A stretch of DNA of 64,000 bases from Symsagittifera roscoffensis (Eukaryota > Xenacoelomorpha > Acoela > Convolutidae): positions 94,461,845 through 94,525,844 of the forward strand of contig NC_087062.1 of NCBI RefSeq assembly GCF_963678635.1. Direction: 5' to 3'. The position numbers were made by a program, and so were the translations under genes. Positions 54,601 to 64,000 of the stretch are shown here, piece after piece. The stretch's first letter is position 1. Each line of letters starts with the position of its first letter. Under the pieces are notes generated by a model, which worked only from the letters and a program-made list of their open reading frames with translations, had not been told where the DNA came from and searched no databases.

Positions 54601-57331
54601 TCTGTGAGATGGCGAAAATTAGTCAACAAATCTCTTATCATTTCGTTTCAACGGCAAAGCCGTATGATAGTAATGCATGGACCCACAATTAAAAACTTGG
54701 CTGAGGTAGTTCAGAGTATCTATCATCAGGTAGAGATCAAATCAAGGTTTTTAAGCATTGATTGGAGCCCTGCGTGTAGTGAAGTTTGTGGCAAATTTGT
54801 TAAAAAGATTGATATACACCATCAAAGATCTTTATCTTCTACAGATTTCGGCCTTACAGGCTTTTGATTGCATCTGCTTCTTAGATTAATGTTTCTTCAA
54901 TACCTTCTGGAACCATTTTTGTGTGGTCTGACGCTTTGTATTCTGTATCAGTTGAAATGCTAAATAAAACCAAAGGGATTTCGGATTTTTCTTCTTAGCA
55001 CGTCCGAGATACATTGAAGTTTGTTGAGCATATACCCCAGTCCGTCAAGTCCCGTCTTAACAAGATAGGATCTTGTAACGACACCGCCTACAATCATATA
55101 ATGATGAAATTTTGTTGCACACTAACCAAACTTTACATATTTTACACTAGCATACAGAGGGATCTGACTAAAATAAGGTATGCGATTGATGTAAGAAAAC
55201 AAAATTAATAATTTAGGGTTTACACTGATTCCTTAGGCTACATTTTCTACCAGCTCAAAAAAAAAACAAAGCGTTTGGTAACAAATTTTGTGTGCTTGTT
55301 TTCTTAGAAATTCTGGGTTTAGTGTTAACTTGACAGACCTGTTCATTAAATTGATGCGACTACAGGGCTAATGAAAGAACTTTCTGTGCATCTTGACAGC
55401 TTTTCCATGTGCCCGTCTTTCAGTTGTTAGACGAAGCATGATTTAAGTAATTGATGAATTAGAACTCATTTTCGTTTGGGCTGTATTGGTCTTTAAATTC
55501 CGCTAAAAATACTTTGAAGCTTTTTGATCTATCTAATTTTGAAGCATCTATATAAATTTGATTTTAGATTAAAGAAATTTTTCAAAAAAGAGGTTGTTAA
55601 TAGATTTTTTGCTGATTGATAAGTCATTTGCTTTAAATTATTACCGGTATGTATAGCAGTGCTAATGGTTTGAACATGGCAAGTTTCAATGCATCGGTTC
55701 GCTGTTGGCAACGGGATTTGTGACACATTGATTCCGACGTTTGGTAGAATATCGTTTGCTTGGAAGTTTGTCTCGGTGCTCTTTAATGAAAACTATTTCT
55801 GATTGTTTGCTTTCTACCCATTTGACTGTATTTTGAGGATAACTCTTCAAATTACTTCCAACACCTTGATGTGTTTTGCTAGTAATGTGGTCCACTTTCT
55901 CGGTTTTTCAGAACCGACCCCCAAGTTTTTTTTGCATGAAACTGTTATTCATGGAAACACCGGAATTGCTCAGTTGATTAGTATTTCGTTTTTTTTAGTG
56001 ACTCTTCTCGTCTAAAAATACGATTTTCTGCATTTCTTGATTTTCCCGTGCGATTATTTTTTTTTCTTCTTCAATATTGTCTTTGATATTGAGAACTTCA
56101 GTTTTGTTGTCTTTTCGTAATGACCTAAATTTTTCTAATATTACCCTGAGATTGGATTCTATAGGGACTCTTGTTGTTGGTTGTTAACCTCATTATCAGC
56201 GTTTCACTGTTTTAGCATGTTTCTTTGAAGTTGGGTTTGTTCTCCACTCCGATAGTATTTTGCATAGTGTTCTCTACTTCAGCGTTATTAAATGAATTTT
56301 CTACCGAATGACATAATAAAATGTGATCTTTTTTCAACTGTTGTCTTATGTTTCCACTTTTTCGATTCTTCCATTTGCTTACAGATGGTTCAATCATCAC
56401 GTTGAGGTTTTTGTTGGGATGTGACGGGATTTTTTATATATTGTTGGTAGATTCTGGTGCCTTTTTCCGCGCACTAATACATAAGCAAGCAGACTTCCAA
56501 GTTCCATTATTCTTTACAGAGTTTCTTCTGCTTTTTCTATATTCCTCATTTAGGTCATTAAAATGTCTCACGCCAGTTCTGTCACCAGTGCTCCAAGGCT
56601 CAAGTTTTGTTAGCTCGATAAGAGCTAGGTGAAATTTTTCAATAGTTTGTTGTCCTTCTGAAATCTATCGAAAAAAATAATATATTCATAAGCAAGATTA
56701 GTTCGCCAAGCAAAGGTTAATTTTAGCAAGTTCGAGAGTTCGGCAAATTTGATTTATAGAATTTTCTTACGTGGAGTTGTGTGCGCAAAAGGGTTATGTC
56801 CTATTTTTTCAGTGCTAAGAAGTGCAAAAATTCTTTTTTTTGTCAGATTCTCCAATTTGGAGTCCATTGAATTTAGCGTTATCATCTTGCAATTCAGGGT
56901 TGCAAAAAAAACATGATTCTGATTTTAAAAAAAAACGTAGTCTTGGATATAGCCCATTGTCGAATAATTTGCACGTACCATCATTAGCTTTGATCTTACA
57001 TAAGAAGAATACAATTACATTATCTCAATTGTATAACGCGCTCAGAAAGCGTTCAAGTATTGGCCAATCATGAGTCGTTATTTTAAACGCTGAAAATCGT
57101 GTTGTTTTAATTTAAACAGTGTTTTAAACGTGTTTAAAACATGTTTTAAACCAGCTCTGTTTTAAACATTGCAGCCCTGTTGCATTTGTCTATTCTTTTG
57201 GGTGAATGTCATCATCAATGTCTTAAGTTTTTTGCTACGTTATCAAGGTGTTTGTTCTGCCTTTTTCTCGCATTCGTGAAAAATTGCGCTCGTCGATTGA
57301 TTTCAAAATGCCTCTTATCTTCGTAGATTTC
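51690..57331. other. Unassigned 5.6-kb region, possibly decayed retroelement
   Basis: This part differs in texture from the rest: fewer poly-A/T runs and more mixed sequence. Minus-strand frames such as 54,148-54,468 (coiled-coil-like, Lys/Gln-rich), 52,560-52,785 (Arg/Asn/Gln-rich), 55,686-55,895 and 56,212-56,400 are short and interrupted. A minus-strand stretch near 53,260-53,400 reads like a leucine/phenylalanine-rich gag helix (TALELFGRNYRLIETHFDK), weakly reminiscent of the BEL/Pao DUF1759 domain. No catalytic motif was found on either strand. I cannot assign a gene. Confidence 0.25.
57105..57165. repeat. Clustered 'gttttaaac' palindromic motifs
   Basis: 'aaacagtgttttaaacgtgt', 'ttaaaacatgttttaaacca' and another 'gttttaaac' lie within 60 bases. 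The cause is unknown, possibly a microsatellite. Confidence 0.5.
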
Positions 57332-57340
57332 CCGGGTTGA

Positions 57341-58095
57341 CCAAAAATGCTAGTCATACAATTTTCATATATGGAAAAATGCTAATCATACACTTTTCAT
57401 GCAATTCTATAAGTACAGAAAATTGAATGAAAGGTCTATGATTAGTCTTTTTTCATATATGGAAATTGTATGACTAGCATTTTTCCATAAACCAAAAAAA
57501 TTGATTTTTTACTTTTTATTTTATAAAATTTTTTTGGTTGTGTTCGTAACCGAACTCAAATGACCTAAACTTTGGTTACTCAAACGTAGTAACCAAAGGT
57601 TTGGCCGTCTCGCATTAAAAATGCATTGGAAACAACCTGAAATGTTTTAATTTTGACTCACACAGTTAATATAACGAAAGTAACGAACTTTTAAAATTTG
57701 GCAAACCTTTTCAAAGATGGTTATTTCTGAAACTTAAATTAAAAAAAATGTTTGTTTGAGTACGAAAATCATTTTGCGGTTGAAAAAACACAGAGAAATT
57801 TTTGGGGGCAACTTCAAAAATACTTTGAAAAATTTTTGTCGTCGCCATCAAAAAAAAATGTAGTCATACATTTTCCATATATGGAAATTGTATGATTAGC
57901 ACTTTTTTTGACAAAAAATTTTTCTGTGTTTTTTACTACGATACACCGAATTTTATACCAAAACAAGAGAAAAGTTTTTCGAAAATTCAATGACACCATT
58001 TTAGCAAAATGTATGAAATTTGTATGATTAGTATTTTTTCATAGACTTAGTTTATGGAATTGTATGATTGGCATTTTTGGTCTATGGAGGTCAAT
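57341..58095. mobile_element. 755-bp inverted-repeat element with 9-bp target duplication
   Basis: Flanks 'ccgggttga' at 57,332-57,340 and 58,096-58,104 are identical. The left end 'ccaaaaatgctagtcataca' matches the inverse of 'tgtatgattggcatttttgg' near the right end; 15 further bases lie outside the right repeat. Several more copies of the 'tatgattagcatttttccat' motif occur inside in both orientations, so the element can fold into multiple hairpins. Nine-base duplications suggest Mutator-like mobilisation. No transposase. Confidence 0.82.
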
Positions 58096-58200
58096 CCGGG
58101 TTGATTTTTAATGCTGCGCCATGCATTTCTGTTTAAAGTCCTAATTTGGCAAATTCTGTAAAAGGGTTTCAGAGATGGTGATTGATAAAAAATACTAACA

Positions 58201-58727
58201 AAACAGCTCGTATCAGGGCGAAGCCCTGAAGGTTCTGATTGCGTTTTGAGAATTATGGAGCAGTAATAATATAAAAAAATTAAATGTAATAAAATAAAGT
58301 GAAATTTTTTTTCCAAAATTTGAAATGTTTTAATGAAAATCATACCCCCACACGCCATATAAAATACAAAAGGATAGATTTTGCTCCTTATAACGAATCA
58401 ATTATGGCAAATAAGCTTCTTTCAACCAATTTGAAACGATTTCTAAGACGCATTAAATCTCCGCTTAAGCATTAATAGTGCGAAATATATCGCGCGTTAA
58501 TTGTCTAAAATTGGCCAAAATGGCAATCTTTAATTCCCCATATTTTCACCAAAAAACATCAAATGTGTAATATCTTTTCAAATTTAAGCTCAGGACAACA
58601 ATACCTTTTGAATGATAAAAAAAATTATGTCAAAAATGGCTAGGTAATCAGTCGAAAATTGTCTGAAGAAAAAAAAAACCCACCCCGAGCACAAATATTC
58701 CGTTACTTTCGTTTCGAAAGTCGGAAC
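58201..58727 (-). mobile_element. Helentron-like element, copy H
   Basis: A complete minus-strand copy. It has the hairpin 'cagggcgaagccctg', the core 'ttaagcattaatagtgcgaa' (decayed on one side) and the 5' end 'tttcgtttcgaaagtcggaa'. Non-coding. Confidence 0.9.
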
Positions 58728-59125
58728 AACTAGGCCAAACTAACACCAAAAATAGCTTTACAACAGAGGTAAAAGTTAAACTGAATTAACAGTTAGCTTG
58801 ACTACTGAGTACGACTAACAGCAAAAGAGCAACAACGCCCAAAAGCTATATCGCTTGTGGCAAAAACATAAAATCTTTTGTATGTACTGCGTATAATGAG
58901 TTATCGATTAAGTAGCAGCACTGCTACACAGTAACAATGAGTGATACTTTTTCACTGTTACTTAACATGCTGCAAAAAGAAATACAGTAATGGCTTATAC
59001 AAGTTTTGACAATTTCACGGTAAACTTGTTCAACATAAAAAAAAATTTTGAAAACTAGTTCACAGAAAAATTTGGCGGTACAATTTCCAACTTTCGATAA
59101 AAAACTTTTTCACTTTTCCTTTTTT
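58728..59125. other. Unassigned spacer
   Basis: No gene. 'gtagcagcactgctacacag' is a local palindrome, and 'gaaaactagttcacagaaaa' matches a block near 51.14 kb. Confidence 0.45.
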
Positions 59126-59652
59126 GTTCCAACTTTCGATACGAAAGTAACGGAATATTTGTGCTCGGGGTGGGTTTTTTTTTCTTCAGACAAATTTCGA
59201 CTTTTTAACTAGCCATTTTTGACAAAATTTTTTGTATATCATTCGAAAACTATTGTTGTTCTGAGCTTAAAAATGAAACGACATTTCACCTGTGACCATT
59301 TATCTTAAAGTTATGGGGGTTTAAAGATTGCCATTTCGGCCAATTTGGACAATTGACGCGCGATATATTTCGCGCTATTAACGCGTAAGGGGATATTTAA
59401 TCCGTCTTAGAAATCTTTCCAAATTGGTTGAAAGAAGCTTATTTGCCATAATTGATTTGTTACAAGGAGCAAAATCTATCCTTTTGTACTTGTAGGGGTG
59501 ATAATTTTCATAAAAAATTTGCAATTTTAGAAAAAAAAATTTCATTTTATTTATTTTACATTTTACAAATTTTTTTGTGTTATTACTGCTCCATAAACCT
59601 CAAAAGGCAGTCGGAACATTCAGGGCCTTGCACTGATACGAGCAGTCTTGTT
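59126..59652 (+). mobile_element. Helentron-like element, copy I (reference copy)
   Basis: This 527-bp copy shows the family plan. The 5' end 'gttccaactttcgatacgaa' forms a hairpin (actttcg-ata-cgaaagt). The centre holds the palindrome-rich core 'cgcgcgatatatttcgcgct' followed by 'attaacgcg'. About 45 bases before the 3' end is 'agtcggaac', the inverse of the family's 5' gttccgact. It is followed by a stem-loop (cagggc-ttc-gccctg in other copies; decayed here) and the end 'gagcagtcttgtt'. There is no coding sequence, no poly-A tail and no ordinary terminal inverted repeat. A subterminal inverted repeat plus a 3' hairpin is the plan of Helentron-associated interspersed elements. Confidence 0.88.
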
Positions 59653-60191
59653 CTATTTATAGTTTAAACTTTCGGCAGACAAATAGGATACTGATTCCAT
59701 TTTCGAGTACTCTGTATACGTATCAAGGCTTTTGAAGTTTTCGTACCCTGCTTCTTTGTTTCATTTTGTGGAATCTTTTGACACCATTAATTTGTGAAGC
59801 GGTCAAACTTCTAAACTAATTGAACGCGTAACTCTACTTATTTTTAATCTAGTTAAAATTTAAATTCTTTACACTGACATTTTTTTCGGAAAATTTATTG
59901 CTCAAACAATTGAAAACTATGAAAACTAGATCAAAATTTTGTCCATTTTGCCAAAATTTTTTTTTCTTTATTGTGATTTCATAATTATTTCGACATACAT
60001 TGATGAGCTAATGTTCCATATGAATTCAACACTGGACCTATACTCGAGCCCTCGGGGGCGCCAAAATTCAAATTGTCCATAAGTAATTGCCCGTTTCATA
60101 TCAAAAATTACATCTTTTACGCGGTCGGTTAGGCATAGTGTACGTTTACTCTCGAAAATTTGTCGAAGTTTTCCTGAAACTTAAGAACATT
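59653..60191. other. Unassigned DNA
   Basis: No gene or clear repeat. Confidence 0.45.
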
Positions 60192-60199
60192 GTCAATTG

Positions 60200-60490
60200 C
60201 AGTAGCGTGTCCATTTTTGGCTGACCAACCTCTCAATTTTTTAAAGACACCAATTTTACTAATTTTGAGGGGAAGCGCGCGCCGACAAAACGCAATTTTT
60301 TGTCAAAATTTTCCAAGAAGTGCCCGAAAACGCTGTTTTTTGAAAATGTTGCGAAACAGACTCCTTTTAGTATTTTTGGGGAGCTGGGATTATCCAAATG
60401 GTCTATCTCAAAAATAAGGCCAAGAAAATGTTGATTTTTTTTTAAAAAAAAACCGCTTCCCCCTTGGAAAAATTTCTGCGCACGCCACTG
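60200..60490. mobile_element. hAT-like MITE with perfect 8-bp target duplication
   Basis: Flanks 'gtcaattg' at 60,192-60,199 and 60,491-60,498 are identical. Ends are 'cagtagcgtgtccattttt' and the inverse of 'aatttctgcgcacgccactg', a CAGTGGCG-type hAT terminus. The interior ('ggctgaccaacctctc', 'gaggggaagcgcgcgccgac') is shared with the copies at 38.3 and 48.2 kb although the ends differ. Non-coding. Confidence 0.88.
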
Positions 60491-60498
60491 GTCAATTG

Positions 60499-61996
60499 GT
60501 ACTTTTTTGTGAATTGTTTACATTTTTCAAAAGTCACAGTGATCGTTTGAACCTATAACTCTCAAATAGAAGAATAAACAGACACTAGAGCTAAAATGGT
60601 CCAAACGCTTGATACTAAAATTCTGCATCAATCCTCTGTAAAAAATTCCAAACTATATTTTTTCATTTTTGAAAAAAAAATTCAAAATTTTCAAACAATC
60701 TTATAATTGAAAAAAAAAAATTCTTTACAGCAAGATCATTGTACTTTTTTCTGTATTTTCCTATATTTCTTAAATTGAAAAACGCTAGTGCAATACTTGA
60801 AACCCTGGCAGGTTGTTGAAAATTCAGGTCCAATTTTTATCAAAAAAAATCTAATTTTAAAATTGAAAAGTTTAGAATTTTTTGGAAATGCTACGGTTAT
60901 TTGATTTATAAGTTTTAAGCTTTTTTTGAAAAAAATTATAAATTGCTAAACATTTTGTTTTTTTTTCCGAAAAAAAAACAAAAACCAAAAACTTCCTAAA
61001 TTGAGAAAACCCATTGCTCGATCGGGAAGAAATCTCTCATAAAATTGGCATATGTAGATTGTTTATGTTCAGATAATGCTACACAATTTACTCAGTGCTG
61101 TGAGTATAATCGGAAAATTTTATATCAAAAATTTTCTTATTCGAAATTGTGGTTTGCATTTTTTTGACAGACTAAAATATATTTTATGATTGAAAGCACA
61201 AAAATTTCAAGTTTGGATTCGCGCAAACAATCATACTGTAAAAAAAACTCGAACCAAATAACTATTTTGAAAACTTTTGAGCTGAAAAATTAGTACGATT
61301 GAGCTGTGAAAACCAAACCACAATTAAAACTAAAAAAAAACATTCAAATATTTCATAATAACTTCTGCTACTAAAAAAAATCTCTAAAAATTTTCTAAGC
61401 TTCTCGATAAAAACTTTAAAATTTTGTTAACAATGTTTCTAAGAAATCCGGTTAAAAAAATGATCAAAACTTTGACAACGAGATGTTTTGGTGAGGAGGT
61501 GAAAAATTTTCATAAGAAGATGAATGCTGGCATTGGGAAAAATTTTCATACCGAAGTAAAATTGTATATCTTTGAAAAATTGACATTAAATTATTAAGCA
61601 AAAATTAAGCTTTTCAAAAAAGTTGAATGTTTATTTTTATGTTTGACAAAACCCAAGAAATGCTTTTACGCATCTAAGAAAGGTGAAAAGACATCAATTA
61701 TAGTGGATTTTTTGGTCTAAAATTGTAACAAAATAATTGATTCCCATGTTGCACTCAGACAACAAAATAGAAGAAAAAATCAAACATAATTCATTGCTTC
61801 GATCAAAATCAAATTAATTATAATCCACTAAAAATTAAAAAAAAAAAGATTTTTTCCATTTCACTTTTGTTTCGCTCAAGCAAAATTTTTTGCGTATATC
61901 AAATGAGTAATGCGGAAACTTTGCAAAGCGAGTGTAAAACCTACCCAATTTCTAAACCTGTAATGTCTCAAATTGCAAAACTTTTCCGTTAACTAG
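60499..61996. other. Unassigned AT-rich DNA
   Basis: No gene. Long A/T runs and many 'caaaattttc' type pieces, without clear repeat boundaries. Confidence 0.45.
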
Positions 61997-62324
61997 TCCC
62001 CTTCTCACTAACGTTTGCCCCTTCAGCCCCTTAGAACCCCCACCACAACGTTTGCCCTAATTGCCCCCGTACACCTGAACTACTTGAACCATCCCCACTC
62101 ACCTGACCCTACCCCCTCCATCTGAACCCTCAACCTTGACCACCCGCCCCCTGACCTGAACCAGACCACCACACCTGAACCGACCCCCCATTTGAACCAC
62201 ACCCCTCCCTACCTGAACCACCCCCCCCCCCCCCCACCTGGCCACCACCCGAACCACCTGAAGTACCTCCCCACATGATCTAATCCCCCCGCTGCCGCCT
62301 GAACCAACCCCTCCCCCGCCCGTG
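61997..62324 (+). repeat. C-rich degenerate minisatellite
   Basis: Irregular units of the type 'ccacctgaaccacccc' recur across about 330 bases. Plus-strand C content is extreme and G almost absent; a 15-16-base C run lies near 62,221. There is no stable reading frame. Confidence 0.8.
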
Positions 62325-62539
62325 TTTGTTCAGTTGGTTTAGACGGAGGGTTGCTTCAGGGGGAGTTTGGTTGAATCCAAGTAAATTAAAATATTTATTA
62401 AACGTCAAACATAGGAGCAGTAACAGTAACAAAAGTCAAAATTTCGCACAAAAAAGTTAAAACTGAACAAAAACAACCAATTTTGGGCAAAAACGTAGAA
62501 AATTTTTTATGTGCGTTGAAATTCGCATTTCAATAAAAT

Positions 62540-62700
62540 AGAAATAATTCGATTATAATAATTTTTCCTTGTTTTTATCTAAAAAAGTGAAAATAATCAA
62601 TCTTATTGATTCGCAATAGATTTTAATGCTTTATTAAACAAGAACAATATAATCTATTTTTAATTGATTATAACCAATTAATTTTCACTTTGATAGACAC
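62540..62700. repeat. AT-rich 'gattataat' motif cluster
   Basis: 'tcgattataataatttttcc' and 'ttaattgattataaccaatt' repeat the motif seen at 19.1-19.8 kb. Confidence 0.4.
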
Positions 62701-62869
62701 TGACGATAAAGCTTGAATTTAATCGCTTTTTTTATCCGTGGAACTCCAGTGTGGGCTGCCATGTACAAAGGATTGTTTTTTGTAAATAAATGGGAACTAA
62801 AAGTTTCTCTCAATTCAGTTTGAAATAATTTATATTCCGACATATTTTCTGCCTGTGCTACATATTATT

Positions 62870-63384
62870 GATCCGACTTGCGTAATTAAAGTAACGGAAT
62901 ATTTGGGCTCGTGGTGGGTTTTTTCAGACAAACTACAACTTTTTAACTAGCCTTTTTTGACAGAATTTTTTAACATCAATCGAAAGGTAGTGTTGTCTTG
63001 AGCTTAAATCTGAAAAAGTTTTTCACCTGTAATCTTTTTTCACATAGTTATGACTCTAAAGGTTGCCATTTTGACCAATTTCGGACAATTAACGCGCGAT
63101 ATATTTCGCGCTATTAACGCGCAAGTGGAGATTTAATCGTCTTAAAAATCGTTCCAAATTGGTTAAAGGAAGCTTATTTGCCAAATTGATTTGTTAATGG
63201 GAACAAACTATCACTTTTTATTTTATATGGCGTGTGGCGCGATGATTTTCACGAAAATCTCATTTTTTAAAAAATAATAATTTTATTTTATTACATTTAA
63301 TTTGTTTCAGATTCTTACTGCTCAATAGACCTTAAAAAGCAGTCGGAACTTTCAGGGCTTCGCCCTGAAACGAGCAGTCTTGTT
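62870..63384 (+). mobile_element. Helentron-like element, copy J
   Basis: A complete copy: 'gatccgacttgcgtaattaa' start, core 'cgcgcgatatatttcgcgct', subterminal 'agtcggaac', perfect hairpin 'cagggcttcgccctg', end 'cgagcagtcttgtt'. Non-coding. Confidence 0.88.
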
Positions 63385-63654
63385 GAATTTACGTTTCATT
63401 GAATTCATTAATTAACCCGAATTTAAAAACTTCACATCCCCATAGTTTCAAGATTATAGTTTTGCGCGTATTAACAACCCAAATTAGCATTTTTCAAACA
63501 CCCAAGTTTTCACAGTCATATTTTTGCTCGCAATAATTGACCTAATATGTCTAGGTTCCAATCCGCATAAATTTACGAGAAATTATCGCAGATGGAACTA
63601 GCTCAGAGCTATCATTTTTAGAACAAGTCATCAATATTTTTCAGATTGAACCTA

Positions 63655-63745
63655 CAACATCCGTCAAAAACTGCTACTTAAGAAATCAAAATTTGTCCGA
63701 AGAACACGAAAAAACACATCGAGTAAAAATATTCGGTGATATTAA
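63655..63745 (-). mobile_element. Helentron-like element, 5' fragment
   Basis: Read on the minus strand, 'aatatttttactcgatgtgt' and 'ttcggacaaattttgatttc' match the first 90 bases of the family. The rest is missing. The remaining DNA from 63,746 to the window end shows no gene. Confidence 0.55.
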
Positions 63746-64000
63746 AAAAAAAAATTGAGAAACAACAAAAGGTAGAGGCTTTCTAGTGCTTCTCGAAAGT
63801 GACATTGTTATTTAAAAAATTTTCCGCAGCAGTGACTTTCAAAATCACAATCGTAGAAAACGGAGGTCAACCGTGCAAATGATCCTATGGAAAAGAAACT
63901 CTTTTATAATGCTTTGAACTTTCAAGTGATAAAAAAAAACAATTGCAAAGGCCATTCGAATCCATATGAATTTTTCGAATAGTTATTTCCATAAAACTCA

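Noticed and set aside
59126-59652. Interpreting the ~525-bp family as a SINE
   Set aside because: No pol III boxes, no tail and no length-variable target duplication; the paired subterminal repeats and 3' hairpin argue for a rolling-circle type.

Overview
This window reads as a gene-poor, AT-rich, repeat-dense piece of an invertebrate animal genome. It contains a BEL/Pao LTR retrotransposon, a Ty3/gypsy-type LTR retrotransposon, a Mutator-like DNA transposon, many small inverted-repeat elements, and a dispersed family resembling non-autonomous rolling-circle (Helentron-type) elements. There are no bacterial operons, rRNAs or convincing functional tRNAs. The species cannot be fixed from the sequence. 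Only one stretch looks like a host coding exon: 20,575-20,836 on the minus strand, with a splice acceptor, an N-terminal hydrophobic segment and raised GC. It is unidentified.

Layout. 1-1,664 is a head-to-tail duplication of an 836-bp unit. 2,703-5,758 holds two Helentron-like copies; the second is split first by a 206-bp inverted-repeat element (5,528-5,733) and then by a 9.5-kb BEL/Pao element (5,759-15,238). The BEL element has 5-bp target duplications (ttTTA at both outer edges), long terminal repeats, a primer-binding site, a polypurine tract and a broken gag-pro-RT-RNase H-integrase series, plus an intact 183-residue accessory ORF. The host Helentron-like copy resumes at 15,239 and is followed without a gap by another copy (15,386-15,913). 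15,952-17,560 is a Mutator-like element whose inverted ends are made of degenerate tandem repeats and which keeps a remnant transposase on the minus strand. 22,622-27,132 is a 4.5-kb gypsy-type element on the minus strand, with gcaac duplications, gag and integrase but no protease, reverse transcriptase or RNase H. 28,421-29,152 is a near-perfect 732-bp palindrome with TA at both edges. 39,590-42,115 is a satellite that grades from 22-bp units into about sixty 31-bp units; these are open in all three forward frames. 48-64 kb carries more Helentron-like copies, two hAT-like short elements with 8-bp duplications, a 755-bp element with 9-bp duplications and C-rich tracts. 51.7-57.3 kb is mostly unassigned.

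How the parts relate. Nesting gives a relative order: the Helentron-like family is older, and the short inverted-repeat element and the BEL element landed in one of its copies. None of the short elements codes for its own transposase here, so all depend on enzymes from elsewhere in the genome. The gypsy-type element has similar LTRs and intact target duplications although it lacks reverse transcriptase, which fits mobilisation in trans. All coordinates, repeat boundaries and identities were read by eye and no database was consulted.
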